Shown in pieces: positions 21,841 through 33,169 of a DNA stretch of 64,000 bases. The number at the start of each line of letters is the position of its first letter. Positions within the stretch are counted from its first letter, which is position 1. The notes below the pieces were generated by a model. It saw nothing but the letters and a program-made list of their open reading frames with translations. It ran no database searches and had not been told where the DNA came from. Both the position numbers and the translations under genes were made by a program. The stretch lies in NCBI GenBank assembly GCA_001599595.1, contig BCHH01000005.1, positions 2,528,804 to 2,592,803 of the forward strand, written 5' to 3'. Source of the DNA: Beverwykella pulmonaria (lineage: Eukaryota; Ascomycota; Dothideomycetes; Pleosporales; Melanommataceae).

Positions 21841-22665
21841 ATGGGGCTCACGAGTCTTCTACCTTTATTGGCTATTCTTCCTCTAGTCTCTGCTCATGGC
21901 CGCATAACCAACATTACCACCTCATCAGGAACCGTCTATACGGGCTGGGACCCTGAAATGGCCTTGAAGTCAACACCTGCACCGCCTCTCGCAGCATGGA
22001 CCGCTTCCAACCTCGGAAATATATTCGTACCGCCATCCTTCTTCAATACCTCCAACATCACATGCCACTTCAATGCGATCCCAGGCGCCTTGCATGTAAA
22101 CACCACCGCAGGAGATACATTGAAGTTACAATGGAACGAATGGCCAACGTCACACAAGGGCCCAGTACTAACCTACCTTGCGGCTTGCAATGGCTCCTGC
22201 GCGGACGCGAAGAAAGATATGTTGCAGTGGGTGAAGATTGATCAACTGGGCTGGTTGAACAGCTCTGGATGGGAGATTTTGGGTGGAACTTGGGCAACCG
22301 ATGTCCTGATAGCGAACAGCTTTACGTGGACAGTCAAAGTTCCTGAGGGCTTGGCAGCAGGGGGCTACGTGTTGAGGCATGAGATCATTGCCCTTCATGT
22401 TGCGAATGATATTGATGGGGCGCAAGCGTACCCACAGTGTGTTAACATTCAAGTTGGCGGATCAGGAGTTAAAAAGATTGACGGTGGTGTTCTTGGAACT
22501 CAGCTCTATGGAATAAAGGACAAGGGCATTCTTGTAGACATCCATGGGAAGATCGGAGAGTACGAGATTCCAGGACCGAAGTTGTGGAGCGGAGCAACCG
22601 CTATGAAGCAGCCGAACGAGAAGAGGAGGAACTTTATGAGGCGCGTGAGGGGAGGCCATCCATAA
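21841..22665 (+). CDS. Secreted AA9 lytic polysaccharide monooxygenase
   Basis: Single exon, 274 aa. The signal peptide (1-18, ending LVSA) exposes His19 as residue 1 of the mature enzyme, the hallmark N-terminal copper ligand of AA9. The second His of the histidine brace is in SHKGPVLTYL. The conserved HEIIALH segment and the axial Tyr in QAYPQCVNI follow. The enzyme would cleave cellulose or related glucans oxidatively outside the cell. There is no cellulose-binding module; a short basic tail (KRRNFMRRVRGGHP) ends the protein. The gene stands alone in an AT-rich setting next to a pseudogene. N-glycosylation sites (NIT, NTS, NTT, NGS) are frequent. Confidence 0.92.
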   Translation: MGLTSLLPLLAILPLVSAHGRITNITTSSGTVYTGWDPEMALKSTPAPPLAAWTASNLGNIFVPPSFFNTSNITCHFNAIPGALHVNTTAGDTLKLQWNEWPTSHKGPVLTYLAACNGSCADAKKDMLQWVKIDQLGWLNSSGWEILGGTWATDVLIANSFTWTVKVPEGLAAGGYVLRHEIIALHVANDIDGAQAYPQCVNIQVGGSGVKKIDGGVLGTQLYGIKDKGILVDIHGKIGEYEIPGPKLWSGATAMKQPNEKRRNFMRRVRGGHP

Positions 22666-23733
22666 GCACAAAAAAAGGGGGGCTAAATGCAGGCGATGGG
22701 ATGTATATACCTACCGAAATGATAGAGTTTAGGATCGTATCTGACAGAACCTTCACCTTTTAATCACATTAACTGACGAATTTCCTCTTGTATGAAGTTG
22801 ATATACTTTTCTGCATACTCCAAGTATCTCTCATAATGCAAATACTCTCACCTGAGGTGGAATACTATTTGATAAGGCAGCCTCATTGATTAAACTCTGT
22901 TGCGTGATTTCTCAATTGTTCTTTCTTTTCCTAAAAATATTGGCTCCATGACCAAAACACGGCGGCAAGGCGGTTTTCGATATAGCAAAGGTTGTATTGC
23001 AGGCAAGAAAGGGTATTCATCATTTTCGGAAATATCATGTGGAAAATTATGCCCACGAAGACGGGGATAAGCCTGGCAATAATGGACAGGTCTTAGGGTT
23101 CTTGTTCCTTGATCAACTGAGGAAAGATATCGGTAGAGAGTGTTTATTACCGGATGTTTGTGAGGCTAAGATGAGCTCTCATGTCGTGATGGAGTGGGAT
23201 CCTCTTCATTAGGGGTTTTTCAAGTAGCGAGTTCGTTTAGTGTTATTCGGAATCGCTAGGCACGCCTGAGAGTAGTGAGTACATATATTATGGGAAGCAG
23301 CATCCTTGTTTATGTTTCCGACTTGTAGGATCGGAGCTTCGTTGACGAAGTTGTAGAAGGCTAGAATATCGCTCGTCATGGTACCGGGCATCTCAGTCAC
23401 GCTCTTGTCTGCCCCTTCGAGTCTGCAGTCGCACTATCTAAAAAATAGCCGATCTCCCAGAAAGAGGAATCTACGGTCCTCATCCTGTCCGTAGCTTCCT
23501 ATGAAATAATGGGGTTGCGCCATCTCGTAGATGCAAACTATCTTAGAATTCTTTGTTGAAGCGGCAAGGTGATGTACAGGACTGAAGACACGAAGCTCGG
23601 GACACGGAGCGGTATTGGGGTTAGCATGAAAATCCATGAAATAGTTGACGACTGACGTTTTTCCGTTATAATATGTTATCATCAATGGGCATCCGTAACA
23701 TTTCAGACTTGAGTCAAGAACCAAGAGGCCCTT

Positions 23734-23764
<31 letters not shown>

Positions 23765-23865
23765 TGCAATGGTTATGTATCCAAGCTTGCAGGCACGAGC
23801 GTCGCCACTAGCATAGCAGTGGGTGCTTCCTGAGAATGGATACCCAGACCCCGCTCTTTACATAC
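22666..23865. other. Intergenic with GT/GA dinucleotide run
   Basis: A compound (GT)n(GA)n microsatellite of about 30 bp lies at 23735-23764. The open frames on both strands are short and show no domain; the 111-codon minus-strand frame at 23434-23769 starts inside the microsatellite. Confidence 0.5.
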
Positions 23866-25245
23866 TCAAGGGTCCGCAACCTTAACGATAACCTTCGAAC
23901 TTCCCGCCTTGCCACTCTTCTGCACCTCCCACGCCTTCAAAATCCCTTCTACGCCCTCTCCCTCAACCGTGTACTCGCCCATCTTTAACGTACCTTGCTC
24001 TATCATTTTCACAATCACCAGAATGAATTCGCCCAAGCGCTTGTTCAGCTCCACTGCTTCAGGCCGTCCGATCAGACCAAGTCCCAGAGCCTTCGACTCA
24101 AAGCCTGGCTCATTGGGAATGGGGTCCCAACCGTTGGTCGTGGCGTATAGACGAGTGCCCGAAGAAAGTGGGGAGATGGAGGAGAAGATCGTGGTTGCGA
24201 GGGCGTTGTTCACCGAGACAGCGTCGAACACAAGGTTGAGTTTGTCGGAGGTAAGTGCTTTGATTTTTGAGATGATGTCAGAATCAGAGTCCTTATAGTC
24301 GATTGTTGCGTCTGCGCCGAAGGATTTGAGAAGCTGCATGTCATTAGCATACCCTCCAGAATCTTCATCTCATAGTATGGGCGAATTCACATCAAACGAC
24401 TTCGCAGAACACGTCGTCACCACCTTATACCCAGCCGCCTTCAGGGCCGAAACAGCAAACTTCCCGACGCTGCTCGCACCACCAAAGAGCAAAACCCATT
24501 CATCCTTGGCGGCAGGGAGATTGTCCGGATCAATGAGCGGAACCTTCAAGCCATCGAAAATTCCCAGGAAGGCTGTAAGAGCGCCAGAGCCTACGGTTGC
24601 TGCTTGCGCGAGGTCGATGTTCTTGGGTTTGGGGAAGGTAACTCGAGCGTCCATCAGAAACTACACATATCAGGTCAGATCTAATCTCGGGATATGATAT
24701 AGGAATGTGTTGCATAAGTAGCACCTCAAGGCTGTACGTACATATTCCTGCCATGACGAGAAAATTTTAAATCCAAGCCTCGTGCAGCCCAGGACCTCGT
24801 CACCTTCTTTGAACTCAATGCCAAGGGGGCTGATAGGGTCCTTTCCAGTTTTCACAACAATGCCAGAGGCTTCGCAGCCTAGGACCAAAGGCCATTCAGT
24901 TACGAGGAGACCGAAGTCGGCCATGTATGCATCCCTGTGACCGTTAGCAGCGCACACAGAACCGCTAATGCGTGTTTCGACATGGCAATTGCTCCAGGGT
25001 GATGAAATGTAATAGGGTGGAATCTATTCTTTCTTTACGTCTCTGATTTCTATTTGATGCGAGACAGACCACGAGCGGGTGTGCAGATAGCGTGCGTAAG
25101 GGAAAGGCGACTTGGGGTCTTACACTGGATTGATAGCTGTGTACACTGATTTGACCAGAATCTGGCCCTCTCCCGGTTCAGGGACAACAAGACCATCGCT
25201 GATTTGGGCGGGCGCGCCTGCCTTTTCGACTGTGATAGCTTTCAT
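23866..25245 (-). CDS. ToxD-like zinc-binding-type dehydrogenase/enoyl reductase (MDR family)
   Basis: Four exons, 25124-25245, 24742-24934, 24391-24660 and 23866-24333, encode 350 aa. The start MKAITVEKAGAPAQISD, the LVLGCEASGIVVK segment, a Rossmann region (WVLLFGGASSVGKFAVSALKAAGYKVV) and LLKSFGADATIDYKD are typical of medium-chain reductases of the toxD-like subgroup. These use NADPH and often lack zinc; no clear Zn-ligand set is seen. Introns are 24935-25123 (189 nt, unusually long), 24661-24741 and 24334-24390; all keep the frame. Related enzymes occur both in secondary-metabolite clusters and alone. No backbone gene is nearby, so a general reductase role is more likely. Confidence 0.82.
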
Positions 25246-25919
25246 GATGTCTGACAAGTATCGGATAGAAGAATGCTCGAGCTCGAAATGAGGATGAAGT
25301 TTGATGAGTATGAGAGAAACGATGAGACACTCAGCCCTTCTTATACTTGCCGCATCGGCGCAGTGGAGCTCTACCGCCAGCCAAGGACTTAACAAGCCTC
25401 TTCGTCTCCGCGTTTTCAATTGCATCAGCCGACCCCTCTCATTCTGTCTTTGTCAGCTTCATGCCCCAAATGAGTAACAGCAATTGGATGCTCTTGGATG
25501 GTTCGGGGAAGGAATGCGAAAACGAAAGTTTGGGTAACGTCAAAACAGCCTAGTATGGAGTGGCTGGTGGTAAGATAGCCACAGAATCCAGATGCAAGTG
25601 CTTTGTGCGCAAATTTCGTTATCAAATACGAGAGGTGCATGGTGGCGTCGAGCGAGTGCTGAAGGTGTTGTGTGAGCGTCGGGGAGTCGGTGATGTCATA
25701 GCCCCGACTTGCTGCCAAGCCTTGACGCCCTCCTGAATTTCACGTGGTTGGTAACATAAGCAGCTCTCTTGTCGACAAAACACTGCGCTTAGAAACGTGA
25801 AGAAAGAGAGTGAATGGGTGCACATTCGTAGATTGAATTTGTAAGCTCATCGATGGTGGCAGTAACGCAACCCTCAAGTCTGCATAAACGAGGCAGAACA
25901 GACCACAAAAGCACAACCA
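25246..25919. other. Intergenic between reductase and chitin deacetylase
   Basis: No supported gene. Upstream of the reductase and downstream of the deacetylase, both on the minus strand. Confidence 0.45.
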
Positions 25920-26791
25920 TCAACACGTAGTCTGGCTACTTCCTGTCCCATTTGCATACGCGCCCGTAGGATCACCAAGGCACTCAGCTGTGTCTCGTTA
26001 GCCAGTCGGAAAGACCGAAGGAGACGGAGGGGAACTCACCGACAGTCACAATCTTCAGATTGTTGGTCTTTGCCCAGTTGATCAGCCAGGGGGTCAGCGT
26101 GTCCACAGTGGTGGAATACGTCTCGTGCATGAGAGGAATATGCCCGTTTCCACTAGCCCCAGCTTTCGTGAAGAGCGCCTCGCTCTGTGCTGGGGTGTTC
26201 TTGTTCCAATCGCCAGTGTCGATGTCGTCCGTGATGACCCTGTAGCCTAGGGTCTTCATGGTCGAGAGCACACTGCCGCCAGTGGCGAGATACGGCGGGC
26301 GCATGTACGTGGGCTTCACGCCAATGATGTTCACGAGAGCCGTCTCGAGCTTCGTCATCTGCGAGGTAAGGTCTGCCGTCGACAGGGAGCCGAAGTTTGA
26401 TGGATGCGTCCACGTGTGTGACGCGATTTGATGGCCAGCCTTGTAAGCGTTCTGTAGCGCAGTCTTCTGCCCATAGATGCAGCCTATTCGTCGTTCAGCA
26501 TGCTGCACAATTGCGCCTCGCATGGCATCGGGATGGGATCTGACCATAGAGCGTGCCAGTAACGAAGAAGGTGCCCTTCGCCCCACCGGCAGTCAAGGTG
26601 TCAACGAGCTTCTGGGTGTATTGGTACGGGCCATCGTCATACGCGAGAGCGAGCTGACCAGGCGATGAGCATTTTGTTATCACCACACCTGCCGCAGGCC
26701 CAGCCGCCTCGATCATCTGGATTGGGGTGAGAATCGGCTTCGCGCCAGCTACCGCACACAGTGAAGCGACCAACGAGATTGTGAAGTGCAT
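25920..26791 (-). CDS. Secreted polysaccharide/chitin deacetylase (CE4)
   Basis: Exons 26545-26791, 26040-26483 and 25920-25987 encode 252 aa. A signal peptide (1-17, ending AVAGA) precedes the NodB-homology domain: motif 1 is YDDGP (residues 51-55), motif 2 is SHTWTHP with metal ligands H105 and H109, and motif 3 is RPPY. The C-terminal exon (AECLGDPTGAYANGTG...TTC) is the usual fungal chitin-deacetylase ending. It removes N-acetyl groups from chitin outside the cell, a step used in wall remodelling and in avoiding plant chitinase recognition. Both introns (26484-26544, 25988-26039) are phase 1. The last exon is only 68 nt. Confidence 0.9.
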
Positions 26792-27379
26792 GATTATCGG
26801 TAGACCAGTATCGACCTAGAAATGAAGCTTTCCCCTACAAAAGTTGGCGCTGGTCGTGATCTTAAATAACAATTCTTGCCCTGTGGGATAGCGTGACTTG
26901 TGGGTCCGACCATATGTATGGGCTTGGAGCCTCTTGGCTCATTCCTGGTAATCACTCTGTTTTATCCGGGGATTCGGTGCGACTATGGAAGAAGCTCCGA
27001 GCTGGGATGCAAAGCCGAGAAGGGCTATGTGTTTCGTGCTATTGTCAGTAGATCTGCCCATCGTTAGTATTGCAACCATTGGTGGAACCATGTGAAAAAC
27101 AGGTCATTCGCACCATGCCCATCGGCTGCTATAATCAGATCCCATAATGCCCATTCACCCGAGCAAAATATAAAGAACAGTTGACGTGGATTCATATTAG
27201 ATTCGCGTTGCTTCCGCCGGGTAAATGCGATCGGGTCTGAGCCAATTCAACCACGTGACCAGAATGCAGATGCTCCAACACAGTATTTGCAAAGGTAGAC
27301 GGAAAGGAAGAGCGGAAAATGACTTACTGTGATAGAAAATTTCCATATCGAGACTTCAAATGTTTGTGATTCCTCGTAT
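26792..27379. other. Intergenic, upstream of the chitin deacetylase
   Basis: No gene or repeat seen. Confidence 0.45.
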
Positions 27380-28973
27380 TCAGAAGCCAAAGTTTGGAAA
27401 ATGGCGGAACGGCACCCCTCGATTCCCAATATCGATGATCTCCTGTGGCGCCATCTTCATGAGTCGTGGGTCGAATTGGTTCAGAATATCGGGTTCTTTC
27501 ACTCGCGTGTTGTTCCAGGTATCCCACAAATTCCATGTCGGAACCGATCCCATGGCTTCATTTTGCTTGACATCGTCCCAAGCACCAGTTGCGAATACTC
27601 CGTTCACTGCCTTCTTCACCACTTTGGCTAACTTTCGGCCCTCCGGCGAGTGAAAACCTCCCAAGGTCTGCCAAGCGAACTTTGTCGCCACGAAGCCTAT
27701 TGTGTTGGATTCAGGAGCCCCTTTGCGCTGCTCGTATAATTTGAGCTGGAGGCATTTCATGATCTTGATCGCAGCAGCGTTCCGTAGGGAAGCGTATTTC
27801 GGAGAGGGCTCCAAGGATTCCAAGATCTCCAAAAGGCAGATGCGGGTCATGTTGTAAAGCATGTGTGTGGTTGCAGACACGTGGTTTGCGATGTTGATTT
27901 CTTTTCCCAATTGAGATGTAGAGTCGTCTAGCATTTTCTCATTAAAAGTAGCCCATTCTGCGCGACATTCTTCCAGGTTGTCAAGCAGCATCTCAGTCTC
28001 TCGTATCAGCACCCGATACTTTTCTTTGAGCTCCATGGAAACTGCAATATCACGCTCATGTCTCAGTCGTGTGGCGTCGGCCAAGATGGTAAAAATGCGG
28101 TGGCGGAGTAGTCCAGCTTCGTCCTTTTGGACACAGGGCAACCGTTTCCACTCTTCCCGGGAATAAAGAGACGGACGTGACGAAGCAAGTCCACCGATTA
28201 TAGATAAAAGTCGCAGGCCGTGAAAGATCAAGGCTGTTTCACTATCGGGTGACGATGGTGGCCCTCTGACCTCTAGTATACTTTCTATCCCACGCATGTG
28301 CTTCATGAAATTGAACGGTCCAGTCGGAAGGAAAATTTCAAGAAGCATACATGTGAGTGCGGTCAATATGGTCTCATTAGTAGTCTGGAGTTCCGGTTGG
28401 CTTAAGTGAGAGTTTAGCTGCCGCAGAACAGTCCCATACTGCTGGTATCCTCGATTTTTTATTTTCATCTGGCGATGCTGACTCCCATAGAAAGTGACCG
28501 CAAGGCTCATAATCGCATCCCGCAGTAGATTGATGCCAGGTTTACCAGGGTCGTTCACAAAACCATTGTTGAACTGGACCATGTCACATGCAATCTCGAC
28601 TGAGCCTCCTCTTAGAAGAGTTTTGCGAGTATACGCTAGACATATATCGTCTTGGAAGGCCGAGAGTGAGAGGTCAACGGGAAGAGCGGATGGCACCAAT
28701 TTATTTTCCTTCGGTGGTGAGGCTGTAAAAGCTGTATTTTGGCTGATCCAGGTCGACTCTTTTGGGCCGTCGCAATCCAGTCCTCGCTTCTTACAGCGCA
28801 TGCATACAGGGCGAGTCTCATCTGGGACCTGTTAGCATACAGCACTTGAGAGCGTCTGACGATTTGGGTGGCTCCTATCAATGGTCGAGCAAGAAAGAGA
28901 AGTACATACCGCACTTTACTCTCCGACGACGGCAATTCGAGCATCCTTTTGAACGTCCTCCTCGACTGACCAT
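27380..28973 (-). CDS. Zn(II)2Cys6 transcription factor
   Basis: Exons 28910-28973 and 27380-28821 encode 501 aa. Residues 1-40 hold the binuclear zinc cluster: [29 protein letters not shown], with all six Cys present; it is split by the intron 28822-28909 right after VKC. The remainder is helical (NFMKHMRGIESILEVRGP, LLRHRIFTILADATRLR) like the fungal-specific regulatory domains of this class. It lies divergent from the amidohydrolase gene at 29536, with a 562-bp shared upstream region that contains a CGG-N10-CCG site. A local regulator role for that gene is inferred. Confidence 0.88.
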
Positions 28974-29197
28974 GTTGGGGGGACTAGTCAGGGGTATCTC
29001 GTGCCTTCCGAATATCCGATCTCGTGCTTTCGCTTGGAGTGGTTTCAATTGGACAACCAGGAGTTCTCGTCGGGTTTCCTAGGTCTATCTGGAGGTGCGT
29101 TCCGGAGTGCATACAGGCTTGAGCAACGCTTTGTATGGTTTGAGGGCATATCGCGAGCTCCAACGCGTCGAAGTGGCTGAGCGGTCGAAGGATTTCT

Positions 29198-29213
29198 CGG
29201 AGGTAAGCAACCG
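29198..29213. promoter_or_regulatory. CGG-N10-CCG palindrome in divergent promoter
   Basis: Inverted CGG half-sites spaced by 10 bases, the spacing recognised by Put3-type zinc-cluster dimers, lie between a Zn2Cys6 gene and an amidohydrolase gene. The match is short, so chance occurrence is possible. Confidence 0.35.
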
Positions 29214-29535
29214 CCGACGGGAGTCTGTGCCCACGCTAAGCCGACCCTGGGGTGAAATGCGGGCGCTACCTTCTTTCAGACCCCAATCTCACATTGTCAC
29301 CGCATCCAGGCGTCCCAGCATGCTCATCAAGCATGAGGATCCATAGATATCCATCCTTATTCCTAGAGGTCAATGATACTCTTCTTTGCCGGCGTCTACG
29401 AGAGACGTACATTATAAAGCTTGAACTCAGGCAACGTAGCATGGCCAAGTATACAACACGCGTCTCTCCTTCCTTTCCAAGACTCTTCATCAATCATTAT
29501 TTTCTGCCTTCTTTCTGACATATTCAAACTTCAAT

Positions 29536-30651
29536 ATGTCTACAATCACCATTTACAATGTCCGCATCTTCGATGGCACTCAAGTTCTCAAGGACCACGA
29601 CAGGGTCACCTTTGATGTCGACACAGGCCTCATCACAGATGACCCCACTGACTCTGGCACCGGTGCCACCATTGATGGATCTGGGATGACTCTCCTCCCA
29701 GGTCTCTGGGACACTCATGTTCATTTCTCTGGTACCACCGAGAAAAGTATTCCCCTCCTCAATGCAATGGCCGCAAGCGGGATAACAACAGCCATCGAAT
29801 GCGGCCACATGAGCGCATCCCATTACGCCAATATCCGCTCTCGTGACGACCTCCCGGACATCCGCTATGCTGGTAACTTTGCTACGGCTACCGGAAGCAC
29901 CCACAGCAAATTCCCGTCCATCACCGAGGAGAGCATCGTCGACACTGTCGAAGCCGCGATCAGCTTTGTCGAAGCGCGAGTCAAGCAGGGTGCAGACTAC
30001 ATCAAGATTGTGGCCGATATTCCCGGCCCGAGTCAAGAGGTGGTGAACCAGCTGTCGAAAGGAGCTCGGGATACTGGAAAACTCAGCATTGTGCATGCCG
30101 CCCGGAGCTATGCATTTGACATGGCCTTACGCGCTGACCCTGCTGTTGATGTCATCACCCACGTTCCCATGGACGCCCCGCTCACCGCTGACCAGGTTGC
30201 AAGCATGAAAAAGAAGGAGATCATCGCTGTGCCTACGCTTGTCATGGAAGAAGCTCTATGTGCAGCGAACTTCGTCCCGAACATCAAGTTCTCTGCTGCC
30301 ATGGGCTCAGTGAAAGAACTTCTTGCAGCAGGTGTCCCTATTCTGGTGGGCACGGATTCGAATCAAAGTCCCATTGCGCGGGTCAATCACGGAGAGGCGA
30401 TTTGGAGGGAAATGGAGCTTCTGTCAGAAGCCGGCATGACGCCCATTGAAATTCTACGCGCAGCTACCCAGTTGTCAGCGGAATCTTTCCAGATCCTCGA
30501 TCGTGGTCGCATTGCGAAGATGCTACGGGCGGATTTGGTACTTATTAAGGGCGATCCTACCGAAGATATAAAGACAATGAGGAATGTGGAAAGAGTGTGG
30601 AAGGCTGGACGGCAGATCTACGCAGCATCGCAGGATGAGGGAGAGTTGTGA
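29536..30651 (+). CDS. Amidohydrolase superfamily protein (imidazolonepropionase-like)
   Basis: Single exon, 371 aa. The metal-dependent hydrolase pattern is complete: LPGLWDTHVHFSG (HxH), DYIKIVAD (candidate carboxylated Lys), LSIVHAARS and VITHVPMD (His ligands), and VGTDSN (catalytic Asp). The C-terminal RGRIAKMLRADLVLIKGDP is the usual closing strand of this family. Such cytosolic enzymes hydrolyse cyclic amides, ureides or organophosphate-like compounds; the substrate cannot be read from sequence. The ATG at 29536 is the first in frame after a stop and is preceded by a typical A/C-rich leader. Confidence 0.88.
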   Translation: MSTITIYNVRIFDGTQVLKDHDRVTFDVDTGLITDDPTDSGTGATIDGSGMTLLPGLWDTHVHFSGTTEKSIPLLNAMAASGITTAIECGHMSASHYANIRSRDDLPDIRYAGNFATATGSTHSKFPSITEESIVDTVEAAISFVEARVKQGADYIKIVADIPGPSQEVVNQLSKGARDTGKLSIVHAARSYAFDMALRADPAVDVITHVPMDAPLTADQVASMKKKEIIAVPTLVMEEALCAANFVPNIKFSAAMGSVKELLAAGVPILVGTDSNQSPIARVNHGEAIWREMELLSEAGMTPIEILRAATQLSAESFQILDRGRIAKMLRADLVLIKGDPTEDIKTMRNVERVWKAGRQIYAASQDEGEL

Positions 30652-30888
30652 ATCTTTGCAGAAACTGTTGGTAATTCGAAAGATCGCAAATCTATTGACA
30701 TTTCACTAAACGCGGCTACGTAAGAAGTCACAGTTTTAATGAACTGAAAACCATGAGCTCTTACCAACCAGCCGCGAACGTAGCCATCCATGTGATAGAG
30801 TTCTCACCTTCCCCTCACTCCTCTCCCTCAACTTCCACTTCTTCATCACCCAACACCATTATCCGTCACACCCAACCCTACGTGCGTC

Positions 30889-31374
30889 ATGGGGTTGCTA
30901 GATCTAGCCCTAGAAAATTTCTCTCCAGTCATTCTCCTCCTCATTGAGAATGTGGAGATTTACGAATTAACCAAGTACGGCATGCCTGCAGTAAGTTGGC
31001 CCATTATCTTAGGATTTTTCATGTAGTACCCGTTTGAATTAGACATATTTGCTGTGGAAATTGTCCAGAACGTGGTTTCCTTCCAGCCAGTAGAAGTATT
31101 CATTGTGACGGCCAGTCGGGAAGAAGGAAGTCGTAAAGACAGGACGTTGATGAAGAAATTTCAAGTCGATCAGCTCTTTGAGAAATATGGTGCCACCATC
31201 TTACGCAGCAGAGTCGTAGTACCTTGGAGATTCTCGCCATACATTTTCACACACATACAAGGCCTCACAGACGCGATACTTGGACAAGAATGCCCTAGAT
31301 TGGAAGAAGTGAAAGGGAAATTATACAACAAACACATCCAGAATAAACCTAGATTATCTGTTCAAATACAATAG
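30889..31374 (+). CDS. Hypothetical protein, 149 aa, with very short intron
   Basis: Reading from ATG 30889 gives MGLLDLALENFSPVILLLIENVEI, then a GTAAGT at 30991. Continuing after the TAG at 31024-31026 restores a long frame (YPFELDIFAVEIVQNVV...) to the stop at 31374. The implied intron, 30991-31026, is only 36 nt. If it is not spliced, an in-frame stop truncates the protein after 46 residues. The start has an F-box-like flavour, but this is too weak to call. The protein could be the 5' remnant of a larger ankyrin-type gene whose debris lies at 31790-32269. Confidence 0.4.
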
Positions 31375-31789
31375 CTTCCTGTCCCTAAAAAGACATAAGC
31401 AGCATACTAATACCAGCTAAACCCAGGAAAGGGCTCCTTTAAACAATTTTCTAAGGCAATTGGCAAAGATAACAAGAGAGAACGCTTTGACAACTGCAAG
31501 GCCCTGCAGACGCCTAAGCCACTGTAAACACTACAGAAAGGAAGAGTAAAGGCAGCAAAGGTGCTAAGAACTCGCACATTTATGCTACCTAAGCTCTTTA
31601 ATACAGCAAAAGGAAGGATAGCTCTAGCAGGCTTCCTACAAGAAACAGAAATTGCTACAGCAAGATAGCTGCTAGCAGCAGGAGCTCTTTAAAGCCTCCC
31701 ACCATGACACAAACAGCATAAAAAAATACAAAAACAGAACAGGTCTAGTTCGAAATGACCTGGGTTAAAAGCTTTTAACTATACTTGGA
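31375..31789. other. Possible transposon-derived relic
   Basis: One plus-strand frame between about 31470 and 31690 reads as protein-like (KRERFDNCKALQTPKPL, RTRTFMLPKLFNTAKGRIA) broken by several TAG/TAA stops. This suggests eroded mobile-element coding sequence. The family was not recognised. Confidence 0.25.
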
Positions 31790-32269
31790 TTACAGGCATC
31801 CACATCTCACCTACCGAGCACTGCGCCACCAGCACGGAAGCAAGCCCAAATTTGGCATCTTCGATCTCGATCACGACCCACACCTCCACAGCTACACGCC
31901 GCTCATGCACACACTTAATGACTATCACTTCGCGTGGAGTTGCCCAAAAACTTGAAGAGCTGGGTACACTGTTCTTCATGATGCAGTCGAAGATTGCGAC
32001 GAGCGGGCCGTCAAGTGGCTTCTTGAACGGGGCGTGGATCCGAAACTCGAGGGGGGAAGGAGGGAGCATCACCTATTGAGCGTGTGAAAAAGCTTGAGAG
32101 AGTGTTTGTGAAGGAAGCCAGTTATAAGAAGTTCCTTCCAGTAATAATCGCTACAACATTGACGTCAAAAACATCAACCTCAACTCCAGCGAGCGAAATG
32201 TTCGCCACGCGCGACCCTAAGCGCGTAACGAGGTTGCAAGACCTTGCATGGAAAGTTCATGTTGCATAA
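31790..32269 (+). pseudogene. Ankyrin-repeat gene fragment
   Basis: The plus-strand frame near 31800-32040 gives YTPLMHTLNDYHFAW and, after a TGA, GYTVLHDAVEDCDERAVKWLLERGVDPKL, a well-formed ankyrin repeat (TxLH...AVxWLLExGxDP). After a frame change the tail PIERVKKLERVFVKEASYKK runs to a stop at 32269. The internal stop and frame change make an intact gene unlikely, though an unrecognised intron cannot be excluded. Confidence 0.4.
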
Positions 32270-33169
32270 ATGGAAGAGTGAAGCTGTGACGAGACTATTT
32301 CAGAAGCTCGCTCTATCTCGAGCTGTGGAACCTCCAAAGTTGACTTCATTTGATTTGGATCACCACGATTAACACCACAGCACTTCGACTCAGGGGCACT
32401 TTGCAAAGTTCGTGCTCTTTAGGGGAAACATACAGGCGACGTACTACTTCAGTCCTCTTTTTCTTGTCTACACATAATTCACAAGTTCGGGTAATGCCTG
32501 CACCGTTCTAATTCTGGCGTCGGGTATCTGCATGTAATGACTAATACTGCGGTGAACTTTCAGTCCCTCATCTCCTCCCAACCACCAGATCTGACAAGTC
32601 ATTTGCCGAGATTTCAAACTTTTAGAATAAGTAATAAAAGCACAGAAATGAGCTGACTGTCACTCAACGCCCAACACACAGTCAATAATCCGACGTCCTG
32701 ATACAACTCAGGATATCCATGCACGAGATATCGGAGCATTTCATTTCATGTCACACACTGAAAGGGATATCTCTACATTATCCCGATCTTATTTACATCT
32801 TTGAAGTCTCAACCCAACATACTATACCGATAAACCTGATACACGCAGGGGATCGAGTTGGGCTAAATGGATCCTTGTGTCTTGACTGGAACTGCTTGAC
32901 AATCCTATTAGATCGCTGAAAAAGTCGTTACTGGGGAGGTTGCAACATGAGTCAAGATTAAATCGGTAGAGACAGTGTGGATTTAAATAGCCACGTATGC
33001 AATGGGTGCGCCTAGCAAAGAATTACGCTCCTGCGAGAAGATCTCGCCCTTCATCCACCTCAGCACCTCAAAGTTCCAAATCGTGCTTCCAAACCTTTGG
33101 ACACGTTACAACAGCCACATACCATTCCAGTCCACCTCACCAACTTCAACCCTTCCCTCGCCCATTCAC
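32270..33169. other. Intergenic
   Basis: Downstream of the exchanger gene. No supported gene. Confidence 0.45.

Noticed and set aside
23434..23769. 111-codon minus-strand frame
   Set aside because: Starts within the GT/GA microsatellite and has no domain.
29171..29190. tRNA A-box-like sequence GTGGCTGAGCGGTC
   Set aside because: No B-box (GGTTCGANTCC) or cloverleaf follows at the right distance.
23866..30651. Secondary-metabolite gene cluster
   Set aside because: A reductase, a deacetylase, a regulator and an amidohydrolase are present, but no PKS, NRPS, terpene synthase or transporter.
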